Assembly (NCBI GenBank): GCA_900552135.1
Contig: URYN01000001.1
Coordinates: 108,288-172,287 of the forward strand
From: an uncultured Clostridium sp.
Lineage (GTDB): Bacteria > Bacillota > Clostridia > TANB77 > CAG-508
Length of the DNA: 64,000 nucleotides
Reading direction: 5' to 3'
This document shows, piece after piece, positions 1-8,357 of this stretch. The notes beneath the pieces are model-generated. The model saw only the letters and a program-made list of their open reading frames with translations. It had not been told where the DNA came from and did no database searches. The stretch's first letter is position 1; every line of letters starts with the position of its first letter. A program made the position numbers and the translations under genes.

Positions 1-1
1 A

Positions 2-712
2 ATACTAATAATCATTTTATTCATAGCATTATGGGAAATATTGGCTAGAATAGGCAAAATAGATAGCTTCATAACAAGTCAGCCATCAAGAATAGTAAAA
101 ACATTTTTAAACTTAACTTCAAATGATTTATTAAGACATTTAAGAATAACATGCATAGAAACACTGGTTGGCTTCTTGCTAGGAACAACAATGGGAACAA
201 TAGTTGCAATAATACTCTGGTGGTCACCTTTTATATCAAAAGTTGCACAACCGTTCTTGGTAATTTTAAATGCTCTACCAAAAGTAGCATTAGGACCAGT
301 AATAATAATTTGGGTAGGAGCGGGAATGCCGGCAATAATTGTAATGGCACTCGCAATCTCTTTAATAGTAACTATATTAGACATATTAAATGGACTAATA
401 AATACAGATAAAGAAAAAATAAGAATGGCTGAAACTTTTAATGCAAGCAAGTTTCAAATACTAACAAAAATAGTAATACCGGCCAATATATCAACATTAT
501 TTAACACCTTAAAAGTTAATATTGGACTTTCATTAGTTGGTGTAATATCTGGAGAATTCTTGGTATCTAAAGGAGGACTCGGATATTTAATAGTATATGG
601 AGGTCAAGTATTTAAATTAGACTTGGTAATGACGAGTGTACTTATTCTTGCGATTGTTGCAGCGCTCATGTATGAGAGCATAGTTATATTAGAAAAAAGA
701 TTTGTAAAATAA
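2..712 (+). CDS. ABC transporter permease, SsuC/TauC type (5' end outside window)
   Basis: Inner-membrane permease of an ABC importer in the BPD_transp_1 superfamily; the close relatives carry sulfonates, nitrate or pyrimidine-like substrates. The frame is open back to base 2 and codes for a hydrophobic helix before the TTG at 41, so the true start lies left of the window. About five membrane helices are visible. The cytoplasmic EAA-type loop that contacts the ATPase is at the segment with MAETFNASKFQILTKIVIPA (around 424-483). The substrate-binding protein follows at 916, so the ATPase is probably upstream, out of view. The substrate cannot be read from this sequence. Family call is firm; substrate is unknown. 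Confidence 0.88.
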   Translation: MLIIILFIALWEILARIGKIDSFITSQPSRIVKTFLNLTSNDLLRHLRITCIETLVGFLLGTTMGTIVAIILWWSPFISKVAQPFLVILNALPKVALGPVIIIWVGAGMPAIIVMALAISLIVTILDILNGLINTDKEKIRMAETFNASKFQILTKIVIPANISTLFNTLKVNIGLSLVGVISGEFLVSKGGLGYLIVYGGQVFKLDLVMTSVLILAIVAALMYESIVILEKRFVK

Positions 713-733
713 AATTTATAAAATTCTGCAAAA

Positions 734-764
734 TCGCCCAATGGGGACGTCCCTTTTTGGGCGA
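734..764 (+). terminator. Palindromic hairpin after the permease gene
   Basis: Arms TCGCCCAA (734-741) and TTGGGCGA (757-764) pair perfectly, and the loop holds a second pair GGGAC/GTCCC. The following sequence is T-rich but without a clean T run. It could be a terminator that reduces transcription into the binding-protein gene, or a small interspersed palindrome: it is much more GC-rich than the surrounding spacer. Confidence 0.5.
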
Positions 765-915
765 GATATTTTTAATAAAAATATATTATTAAAATTCGTA
801 TGCATAAAATTTATGACTTCGTGAACAGAATTTTAAAAAATGAATAGTATATTCTATGAATGACATAAAGATAAGACATTCATAAAATGGTAAAAAAGAA
901 AGGAAGGAAAATTAC

Positions 916-1929
916 ATGAAAAAAATTGTAATTAGCATCATAGCCGTAATACTTATTATTGCTATAGCATTTGGAATTTACTATTATGTAACAAACAAAA
1001 AAGAAAACACATCAGAAATGAAAACAATCCAATTAAACGAAGTTACAAGATCAGTATTTTATGCTCCACAATATGCTGCAATAGCAAAGGGGTTCTTTGA
1101 AGAAGAAGGATTGAAATTAGAAATAACAACAGGTCAAGGAGCAGATAAAGTAATGACATCGATACTAGCTGGTCAAAGTGACATAGGATTATGTGGACCA
1201 GAGGCATCAATATATGTTTACAATGAGGGAAAAGAAGACTATGTAGAAGTATTTGCTCAATTAACAAAAAGAGATGGTTCGTTCTTAGTAAGCAAGAACA
1301 AAACTGACAACTTTTCATGGCAAGATTTAAAAGGCAAAACAGTAATTCCAGGAAGAAAAGGTGGAGTGCCATACATGACACTAGAATATGTACTTAAACA
1401 AAATGGATTAAATCCAAAGAACGACTTAACACTTGATGACAGTATCCAATTTGATTTAATGGCTGGAGCTTTTGCAGGGGGAAACGCAGAATATGTAACT
1501 CTATTCGAGCCAACTGCATCAATGACAGAAAGCGAAGGAAAAGGATATGTTGTGGCATCTGTTGGGGAAGCGGCAGGAGAAGTACCTTATACTGCTTACT
1601 GTGCTAAGAAAAGCTACATCGAGAAAAATGAAAAGACAATAGAAGGATTCACAAGAGCAGTTTATAAAGGACAGAAATGGGTAAAAGAACACTCTGCAAA
1701 AGAAGTAGCAGAAGCAATACAATCATTCTTCCCAAGCACTTCTGTAGAGTCGCTAGAAAAATCAGTTCAAAGTTACAAGAATATAGATGCATGGAATGAA
1801 ACGCCAGTATTATCAGAAAAAGCATTTGATAAATTGCAATTAATAATGACTGAAGCGGGAGAATTAAAAACAAAGGCTCCTTATAATAAAATCGTAAACA
1901 ACAAATATGCAGAAAAAGTAATAAAGTAG
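916..1929 (+). CDS. ABC transporter substrate-binding protein, NMT1/THI5-SsuA type
   Basis: Extracellular solute-binding protein partner of the permease upstream. 337 residues, SD AAAGGAAGG just before the ATG. An N-terminal hydrophobic helix (about residues 4-25) is followed by the NMT1-like fold; the segment YAPQYAAIAKGFFEEEGL (about 50-67) and the GQSDIGLCGPEAS region (about 90-102) are characteristic of this family, which includes binding proteins for sulfonates, pyrimidine precursors of thiamine and riboflavin-like compounds. No cysteine follows the hydrophobic helix, so there is no lipobox; the protein would be tethered by an uncleaved helix or secreted, which is less usual for a Gram-positive binding protein. 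A 203-base spacer with hairpins separates it from the permease. Confidence 0.88.
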   Translation: MKKIVISIIAVILIIAIAFGIYYYVTNKKENTSEMKTIQLNEVTRSVFYAPQYAAIAKGFFEEEGLKLEITTGQGADKVMTSILAGQSDIGLCGPEASIYVYNEGKEDYVEVFAQLTKRDGSFLVSKNKTDNFSWQDLKGKTVIPGRKGGVPYMTLEYVLKQNGLNPKNDLTLDDSIQFDLMAGAFAGGNAEYVTLFEPTASMTESEGKGYVVASVGEAAGEVPYTAYCAKKSYIEKNEKTIEGFTRAVYKGQKWVKEHSAKEVAEAIQSFFPSTSVESLEKSVQSYKNIDAWNETPVLSEKAFDKLQLIMTEAGELKTKAPYNKIVNNKYAEKVIK

Positions 1930-1963
1930 AAAAACGCTAAAAGATTAAGAATAAAGAATAATG

Positions 1964-1996
1964 TGAGCAATCAGCAAGAACTTAGTTGATTGCTCA
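1964..1996 (+). terminator. Hairpin after the binding-protein gene
   Basis: Perfect 10-base arms TGAGCAATCA (1964-1973) and TGATTGCTCA (1987-1996) lie 35 bases after the stop codon. There is no strong T run, so it is either a weak intrinsic terminator or a 3' stabilising hairpin. The rest of the 356-base spacer to spoIIE (1997-2285) is very AT-rich; it contains a short inverted repeat TATCTAT/ATAGATA near 2206-2232 and a poor (5 of 7) match to a Spo0A box near 2174. Confidence 0.5.
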
Positions 1997-2285
1997 TACT
2001 GCTTAAATGCTAAATTTTCAATAAAAGTGCGTGATTATATTGTATTTTGTGCCAAAATAAGATAAAATAACCTTGATAATTTTTGATATAAATAATAAAA
2101 ATAAGAAAAATAAAAAAATATAATAAAAATATATCGGATGATGTAAAAAACTTTTTTAAATTTCGTACTAAAAACGACAAACAAATCAAACAGCTTGTAC
2201 TAAAATATCTATAGAAAAAATTCATAGATATTAAAAGTATGAATTTTAATAAAAAACGAAAGTAAAAAAGTAAGAGGTGGTAAGT

Positions 2286-4844
2286 ATGTTTCAAAATATA
2301 TCAAGATACACGAAAGATGAGAATTACAGAAATTTTGAAAATGAGGAAAATTTAAATCAGGATGATGTATTTATTCAAGATACGCAGGAGGAAAAGAAAG
2401 AGAGAGTTAAAGGAATATTAAAAAGCAATTTTTCTATAAGAAATTGTGTAATTTATTTAGTAACATTTATGCTATCAATGGTTGGAGGAACCGATAGTAG
2501 TTTGTTTAGTGCGGTTGCACCATTCGGATTTTCAGCTGTTGCAGCATGCTTCGGAGCAGGAATTCCTTCCGCAGTTGCAGTCATAGTTGCATTAATAGGA
2601 ACAGCAATTAAGTTCGGGGCAAATACAGCTTTATTTTACATATTAACAATGCTAATATTTGTTGCATTTATATTAATAAAAAGACCGATTGAACAAGAAG
2701 ATAAGAATGAAAAACTTAAAGTTGGAACACAGATGGCGGTTGCAGTATTTGTGGTACAAGCCGTAAAAATGCTTTTCAAAGGCTTCCTATTATACGATTT
2801 GTTGTTTAGCTTTGTTCTTTCTATAACAACATTTATACTATATAAAATATTTGTTAATTCACTTGGTGTTATAAAAGATTATGGAATAAAGAGCGTGTTT
2901 TCAATAGAAGAAGTAATGGGAGCAAGTTTGCTTCTTGCTATTGCATCTAACAGCTTAGGACAACTTAGTGTATTTGGATTTTCTATTAGAAATATAATTA
3001 GTATTCTAATAATTCTAGTAATGGGCTGGAAAAATGGAATGCTTGTTGGAGGAACTGCCGGAATCACAATAGGAACTGTTCAGGGAATATTAAATGGACA
3101 AACACCAGTTATGCTTGCTGCTTATGCAATCTCTGGATTAATGGCGGGCATACTAAATAGACTGGGTAAAGTTGGCGTAATAGTAGGCTTTATAATAGGA
3201 AACATATTACTTTCTTATGTAGCAAATGGCGGAAACATCGAAGTAATAAAATTCCAAGAAATTTTAATCGCTGCTTTGGGATTACTTGCTATGCCAAAAA
3301 CTCAAAGAATAAAAATAAGCGAAATACTATCAGAACCAATGCTACTTCCTGAAACAACTACCAGAACTTTGGAAGAGAACAAAGAAACAGTAGATAAATT
3401 AAGCACAATGTCAGAGACGATTTCTCAAATGGCAAAAGAATATGAAAATGCAGCTGCAACAATCGTAACTGATGAAGAGCTTGAAAAACAAGAACAGGAA
3501 AACAGAGAAATCTTTGAAGAAGAATTAAAAAATGTTTTGGAAGATAAAGAAGAAAATCTATTATATGATGATTTATACAACAATAAAGAGAATATATTAG
3601 ATGAAATATTTGCAATTCTTGTTAAAAACGAAGTTGTGGTTAGAAAAGACCTAATTGAAATATTTGCAAATCACAATAATTATATAGTAGGATTTAGCAA
3701 AGACGATGATGAAACAAATGCAAGAAATGATGTAGATGAAGCACTAAGAGCGATAAATTCATCATATAGAATTAGCAAATTGAACTTTGTATGGAAGAAG
3801 AAACTAAATGAAAATAAAAAGACAATGAGTGCACAACTTTCTGGCGTATCAGAAGCAATAAAAGATTTAGCAAATCAAATTACAAAAGATGAAGATGATA
3901 AATTTGCAGGTGAAAAAGAGCAAATAAAAAAATTCTTAGAAGAAAAAGATGTAATCTTAAAGGACATAAGCATAAAGCAAGATGAAGCTGGAAGATTCAT
4001 GATTAATATTTATACTGGCATTTGTGATACTGTAGATGCAAAGGACTGTAATGTAAAGCAAACCCAGAGAATCATAGAAAAGGTATTGCAAGAAAAATTA
4101 GTACTTCAAAAGCAAAAATGTGGACTAAGAGAAAATGATGATACTTGCTGTTATTACTTTACATCTGAAGATAAATATTTGCTTCAAGTTGGAATAAGCA
4201 AAACAAAAAAGGAAAACTCAATAATTTCAGGAGATACAACAATACAAACAAGATTGGAAGATGGAAAATATCTTGTTGCAATTAGTGATGGAATGGGCTC
4301 TGGACCTGAAGCAAGAAAGAGTAGCAAAATCGCTATAAAAATGTTGGAAAGACTTTTAAAATCAGGATTTAACAACGATACTGCAATGAAACTAATAAAC
4401 ACAACAGTATCTGCAAACACTGATGATGACATGTATGCAACATTGGACGCAAATATTTTCGATTTGTATTGTGGCAACATGAAATTTATAAAAAATGGAG
4501 CTTGTCCAACTTTTGTAAAAAGAAATGACAAAATAGAAGTATTAAAAGCTGTTGCACTTCCAACAGGAATATTAAATAACATAGATTTAGTTGAATACAA
4601 TTACGATCTTCAAGACGGAGATGTTATATTAATGTGCAGTGATGGAATATTAGACTCTGTTACTCAATATCAAAACAAAGAACTATGGATTGAAGAAATG
4701 CTTGAAGACATAGAAACAGAAGACAGCCAAAGAATAGCAGATTTAATATTACAAGAAGCCATTGACAACAGTTATGGAAAAGAAAAAGACGATATGACAG
4801 TTATAGTTTGCAAAGTACAAGCAAAAAAAGATAAAACAAAATAG
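2286..4844 (+). CDS. spoIIE: Stage II sporulation protein E (SpoIIE) serine phosphatase
   Basis: Membrane PP2C-type phosphatase that dephosphorylates SpoIIAA and so releases sigma-F in the forespore; it also localises to the polar septum through FtsZ. 852 residues, close to the family's usual length. Layout: charged cytoplasmic N terminus (1-45), a block of about ten membrane helices (about 55-340), a charged helical regulatory segment (about 350-620) and the phosphatase domain. Metal-binding motifs are visible: SDGMGSG with D668, and CSDGILDS with D786. I chose ATG 2286 because the SD AAGAGGTGG ends at 2280, overlapping an in-frame GTG at 2277 that would be too close. It stands alone, as spoIIE commonly does. 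Confidence 0.97.
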   Translation: MFQNISRYTKDENYRNFENEENLNQDDVFIQDTQEEKKERVKGILKSNFSIRNCVIYLVTFMLSMVGGTDSSLFSAVAPFGFSAVAACFGAGIPSAVAVIVALIGTAIKFGANTALFYILTMLIFVAFILIKRPIEQEDKNEKLKVGTQMAVAVFVVQAVKMLFKGFLLYDLLFSFVLSITTFILYKIFVNSLGVIKDYGIKSVFSIEEVMGASLLLAIASNSLGQLSVFGFSIRNIISILIILVMGWKNGMLVGGTAGITIGTVQGILNGQTPVMLAAYAISGLMAGILNRLGKVGVIVGFIIGNILLSYVANGGNIEVIKFQEILIAALGLLAMPKTQRIKISEILSEPMLLPETTTRTLEENKETVDKLSTMSETISQMAKEYENAAATIVTDEELEKQEQENREIFEEELKNVLEDKEENLLYDDLYNNKENILDEIFAILVKNEVVVRKDLIEIFANHNNYIVGFSKDDDETNARNDVDEALRAINSSYRISKLNFVWKKKLNENKKTMSAQLSGVSEAIKDLANQITKDEDDKFAGEKEQIKKFLEEKDVILKDISIKQDEAGRFMINIYTGICDTVDAKDCNVKQTQRIIEKVLQEKLVLQKQKCGLRENDDTCCYYFTSEDKYLLQVGISKTKKENSIISGDTTIQTRLEDGKYLVAISDGMGSGPEARKSSKIAIKMLERLLKSGFNNDTAMKLINTTVSANTDDDMYATLDANIFDLYCGNMKFIKNGACPTFVKRNDKIEVLKAVALPTGILNNIDLVEYNYDLQDGDVILMCSDGILDSVTQYQNKELWIEEMLEDIETEDSQRIADLILQEAIDNSYGKEKDDMTVIVCKVQAKKDKTK

Positions 4845-4925
4845 AAAAATAATCAATATAAAATTCTGTAAAAACAAATAAAAGTTGCAAATAAAAAATT
4901 GATTATGTGAAAATCTTGTAAACTA

Positions 4926-4955
4926 TTGTAATTAATAAGTAATTTGTGATATAGT
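4926..4955 (+). promoter_or_regulatory. Possible sigma-A promoter for the WG-repeat gene
   Basis: TTGTAA (4926-4931), 18-base spacer, TATAGT (4950-4955), 36 bases upstream of the start at 4991. A second TATAAT at 4971-4976 has no obvious -35. Moderate match only. Confidence 0.4.
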
Positions 4956-4990
4956 ATAAGCGTAAAAAAGTATAATTTGAGAGGTATATA

Positions 4991-6511
4991 ATGGGAAAAG
5001 GTAAAAGATACAATGGAGCAGAACATAAGCTAAATATAAAAAAAGTAATTGCAGTAATAATAGCACTATTGGTAATAATAATGTTTGCGGTAATAATATC
5101 AAAACTATTAAAACCATCAAGCAAATTACAAGAGAAAACAGTTGCAAAAACATATTTCTCTGCTTTTACCAATAATAAATGGGGAGTAATAAATTCAAAT
5201 GGAGAAGAAGTAATTACTCCAAGTTATGATGAAATGGTTATAGTTCCTAACAAAGAAAAGGCAGTATTTATTGTAACTTATGACGCAGACTATGCAAATG
5301 GAACATATAAAACTAAGGCTGTAAATGAAAAAAATGAACAGTTATTCACAGATTATTCAGAAGGTGTGGAAGCAATTCAAAATTACGACAGTCAAAACAA
5401 TTTATGGTATGAAAAAACTTGCTTAAAAGTTAAAAAATCAGGAAAATATGGACTAATAGATTTCTCGGGAAAAATATTACTTCCAGCAGAATACGACGAA
5501 ATAACACCAGTAATAGGAGTTGAAAACAGCCTTATTACAAAAAAAGACGGAAAATATGGACTAGTAAGTTCAACAGGATCAATCATAATAAACAATGAAT
5601 ATGAGCAAATATCAGCACTTACTAAAAATTATGAAGATGGATACATTGTAAAAAATTCAGAAGGAAAAATTGGAGTTATTGGAGCAAATAAAAAGATTGC
5701 TCTTCCAATAGAGTATGATGATATAAAACCTGTTTATGCAAATTCAAAATACATTGCAAAAGCAGACGGAAAATGGCAAATAGTAGATACTCAAAACAAT
5801 ACTAAAGAAAATTTTGAGTATGACGATGTAGCAGGAATAGACAACGAAAACATAATAGTAATAAAGGACAATAAATATGGAGTTATTTCATATACAGGAG
5901 TTGAAAAAATTGCTCCTACTTATGAAGACTTAAAAAACATATACAATGATTATTACATAGCAAAAAAAGACGGACTTTATGGAGTAGTTGATTCAAAGAA
6001 TGAAACAAAAATTGAATTCAAATATAAGAATCTAACATATTTAAAAACAGCAGACATAATCGAAGGCGACACAGACAAAATAGAAACAGATTTATTTGAT
6101 AGAAACTTCAACTTGAAATTAGCAGGAATTGTATCTGAAATAAATACAGATAAAGGATATATGAAAGTTAGAGTAAATGACGAGTACAAATATTACAATT
6201 TCAAATTTGAAACAAAGAAAAACACAGATTTACTAATACAAAATACTCTATTCTTATCAAAGAAAGATGGAAAATATGGCTATGTAAACAAGAATAATGT
6301 TGTAGTTATAAATTACATTTATGATGATGCTACAGAGCAAAACGATTGTGGTTATGTTGCTGTAAAACAAAATGGAAAATGGGGAACCATCAATTCAAAA
6401 GGAGAAACAGTTGTAGAGCCAAGCTTATCAATGGAGAACAATTCAATAATAGACTTCATCGGAACATGGCATCTTGCAGAAGACATAAATGCAAATTACT
6501 ACACTAAATAA
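4991..6511 (+). CDS. Membrane-anchored WG-repeat protein
   Basis: 506 residues. A short basic N terminus and a single membrane helix (about 19-40) precede an extracellular region made of about nine WG repeats, each with a core like KWGVINSNGEEVITPSYDE or KYGLIDFSGKILLPAEYDE. WG repeats form beta-rich folds of about 45 residues; their function is mostly unknown, although some bind wall or protein ligands. SD GAGAGGTATATA precedes the ATG. It stands 146 bases after spoIIE and 37 bases before the next, unrecognised membrane protein, with which it probably forms an operon. Repeats near the middle (KWQIVDTQNN) have lost the canonical WG pair. Family identification is firm; role is unknown. Confidence 0.88.
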   Translation: MGKGKRYNGAEHKLNIKKVIAVIIALLVIIMFAVIISKLLKPSSKLQEKTVAKTYFSAFTNNKWGVINSNGEEVITPSYDEMVIVPNKEKAVFIVTYDADYANGTYKTKAVNEKNEQLFTDYSEGVEAIQNYDSQNNLWYEKTCLKVKKSGKYGLIDFSGKILLPAEYDEITPVIGVENSLITKKDGKYGLVSSTGSIIINNEYEQISALTKNYEDGYIVKNSEGKIGVIGANKKIALPIEYDDIKPVYANSKYIAKADGKWQIVDTQNNTKENFEYDDVAGIDNENIIVIKDNKYGVISYTGVEKIAPTYEDLKNIYNDYYIAKKDGLYGVVDSKNETKIEFKYKNLTYLKTADIIEGDTDKIETDLFDRNFNLKLAGIVSEINTDKGYMKVRVNDEYKYYNFKFETKKNTDLLIQNTLFLSKKDGKYGYVNKNNVVVINYIYDDATEQNDCGYVAVKQNGKWGTINSKGETVVEPSLSMENNSIIDFIGTWHLAEDINANYYTK

Positions 6512-6548
6512 GAGGAACAAAATAAGAACTAGATAAAGGAGAAAAGTA

Positions 6549-7790
6549 ATGGAACTAAAGACCAAATACCAATATACATATTTTATATATCCGTATATAG
6601 TAAATGAAAAGAACTATGAAAAATACCTATACAAACTTCTTATGGATAAAAATTATACAATGAAGGTATTTGAAAAAGAAAAAGACATGGATTTGTACGA
6701 GTATTTCTTACCTAAAATAAGAAGTGCAATGTTCTGGACTATCGATTACGATATGTACAGAATGAAAAAATTAGAACAAATCGATAAGAAAATGCAAGCA
6801 AATCTAATTGCAAAGAATCCATGTACAATATTCAGCTATAATCTAAAAAAAGACATACAAGGTAAAGCTGGCAAAAGCGAAGATGGAATATATTTTAACA
6901 TTAGAAGTATAGAAGTCGTTTGCTTTAACACCGGTGTCTGCTTTCTAGTTCTAAAAACAACATTAGAAGGCGAAAATACACTTGCAAATGTATGCAATTT
7001 CAACTACAAATTTAGAAGTATAAAATCAAGTAATTATAATTTTAAAGACTATGAAAATATTAACATACAAACAGATATGTTTAGCAGTATCAAAGAGTTG
7101 AATACTTTAATAAAAGACATTACTGGAAATAACAAAGGTGCAAAAGAATTAAATATCGACACAGAAAAATTCATAACTTATTCTTATGCATGCATTGGAC
7201 AAGAAGCATGGAACGAAAATCTAAAAACTGGCTTATTGGAAAAAGAATTCTATAGATTTGCAAATGTAGAAAAGGCAGATGCAGTTATCACATTAGGAGA
7301 TAAATCTCTAGAAGAAAAAATGACAGTTATAGAAAAATCAAAAAATGAATTGTATGGAATAAGCAATATTGCTACAGTACTATTAACCTCTGACCAAGAA
7401 GCAGGAAACTATACCAAGATTCCACACGACTTTGAGAGAAAATACTTGTATAATTACATATTTGAATTGTATAAAAAAATTCACTTAAAACAAATAAATT
7501 ACGAATTCAAACAAACAGGTAAATTCAAAAAATTAAAACAAGACTTTATCAACTTCACACAAAAAATATGGATAGAAGAAGTTACTAACGAGCAAAATGG
7601 AAGCATGCTAGACGCAGAATGGAAACAAACTCTAGACTTGAACACTCTATATGCTCAGATAAAAGAAAAATATGACATTTTATATAAAAATACGAATATT
7701 GAAAAAACTGAAAAAACAAATAGGGCAATAGTTGCAATATTAGTACTATTAGTAATTTTGAATATAATCATAGTAATAAAAATGTTATAG
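6549..7790 (+). CDS. Unrecognised tail-anchored protein
   Basis: 413 residues that I do not recognise. The body (1-385) is soluble, rich in Lys, Tyr and Asn, with many aromatic residues in the first 120. The only membrane segment is at the extreme C terminus (about 392-412: AIVAILVLLVILNIIIVI), so it should be anchored by its tail with the body in the cytoplasm. No signal peptide and no nucleotide-binding motif were seen. A clear SD (AAAGGAGAAAAG) precedes the ATG. It sits between the WG-repeat gene (37-base gap) and acpS (16-base gap), so the three are likely cotranscribed. The spacing and coding character make it a real gene. Confidence 0.8.
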   Translation: MELKTKYQYTYFIYPYIVNEKNYEKYLYKLLMDKNYTMKVFEKEKDMDLYEYFLPKIRSAMFWTIDYDMYRMKKLEQIDKKMQANLIAKNPCTIFSYNLKKDIQGKAGKSEDGIYFNIRSIEVVCFNTGVCFLVLKTTLEGENTLANVCNFNYKFRSIKSSNYNFKDYENINIQTDMFSSIKELNTLIKDITGNNKGAKELNIDTEKFITYSYACIGQEAWNENLKTGLLEKEFYRFANVEKADAVITLGDKSLEEKMTVIEKSKNELYGISNIATVLLTSDQEAGNYTKIPHDFERKYLYNYIFELYKKIHLKQINYEFKQTGKFKKLKQDFINFTQKIWIEEVTNEQNGSMLDAEWKQTLDLNTLYAQIKEKYDILYKNTNIEKTEKTNRAIVAILVLLVILNIIIVIKML

Positions 7791-7806
7791 AAAAAGGAAA
7801 AACGTT

Positions 7807-8196
7807 ATGCAGATAAAAACCGGAATTGATATAATTGAGGTAGAAAGAATTAAAAATTCTATAGACGAATTAGGCGATGCTTTTCTAAATAGAGTATTTA
7901 CCGAGAATGAAATAAAATACTGTGAGTCAAAAAACAGGAATAAATATCAACACTATGCAGCAAGATTCGCAGTAAAAGAAGCCGTATTTAAGGCGGTTTC
8001 AGGACTTCTAACAGATAAATATTCCATAGCGTGGAAAAATATAGAAACCACAAATGAAACATCTGGAAGACCAAAAGTAGAATTTGTATCAATTACAAAA
8101 AAGGTAGAAAAAGAATTAAAAAAAATACAGAGCATCGACATTAGCATATCTCATATAAAAGACACTGCTATTGCAAGTGCGAGTATATTAATATAA
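7807..8196 (+). CDS. acpS: Holo-[acyl-carrier-protein] synthase
   Basis: Transfers 4'-phosphopantetheine from CoA to the serine of acyl carrier protein, activating it for fatty-acid synthesis. 129 residues, normal for AcpS. Metal- and CoA-binding motifs are present: GIDIIEVERI near the N terminus with the catalytic Asp at residue 8, and AARFAVKEAVFKAV (about 55-68) with the conserved Glu. The C-terminal SISHIKDTAIASASI block is also typical. SD AAAGGA lies 8 bases before the ATG. The stop codon lies inside the left arm of a long hairpin. Confidence 0.97.
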   Translation: MQIKTGIDIIEVERIKNSIDELGDAFLNRVFTENEIKYCESKNRNKYQHYAARFAVKEAVFKAVSGLLTDKYSIAWKNIETTNETSGRPKVEFVSITKKVEKELKKIQSIDISISHIKDTAIASASILI

Positions 8197-8234
8197 TTTA
8201 TGCCCAATAGGAATTTTTCTATTGGGCATAAATT
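8195..8234 (+). terminator. Perfect 16-bp hairpin overlapping the acpS stop
   Basis: Arms AATTTATGCCCAATAG (8195-8210) and CTATTGGGCATAAATT (8219-8234) with an 8-base loop. The left arm includes the last two bases of the acpS stop codon. No T run follows, so it may act as an mRNA 3'-end stabiliser or as a factor-assisted terminator. Its core GCCCAA/TTGGGC is shared with the hairpin at 734-764. Confidence 0.6.
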
Positions 8235-8304
8235 GAAAATATAGAGAAAATACTGAAGCTTGCATTAGGCTATTTGAAAAAATAAAACACAAAAATTTTA
8301 GTAT

Positions 8305-8357
8305 AAGGAGGAAAGTGTGATTATTAAAAAATTAAATAATCATGCTAAAAAGAAAAG
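8305..8357 (+). promoter_or_regulatory. Displaced Shine-Dalgarno plus hairpin before tatD
   Basis: The SD AAGGAGG (8305-8311) is 46 bases from the tatD ATG. Between them is a hairpin: AGTGTGATTATT (8314-8325) pairs with AATAATCATGCT (8335-8346), 12 pairs including two G-U, with a 9-base loop. Folding leaves 13 bases between SD and ATG. Alternatively the SD serves a small frame starting GTG 8317 and ending at 8424, overlapping tatD. The AI-2E gene at 12107 has the same arrangement. Confidence 0.5.

Noticed and set aside
765..915. TPP or other known riboswitch before the NMT1-type binding-protein gene
   Set aside because: None of the conserved TPP core segments (such as CTGAGA) is present; only simple AT-rich hairpins are seen.
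2170..2185. Spo0A box for spoIIE
   Set aside because: The best match (reverse of AACGACA) is 5 of 7, which is expected by chance in such a spacer.
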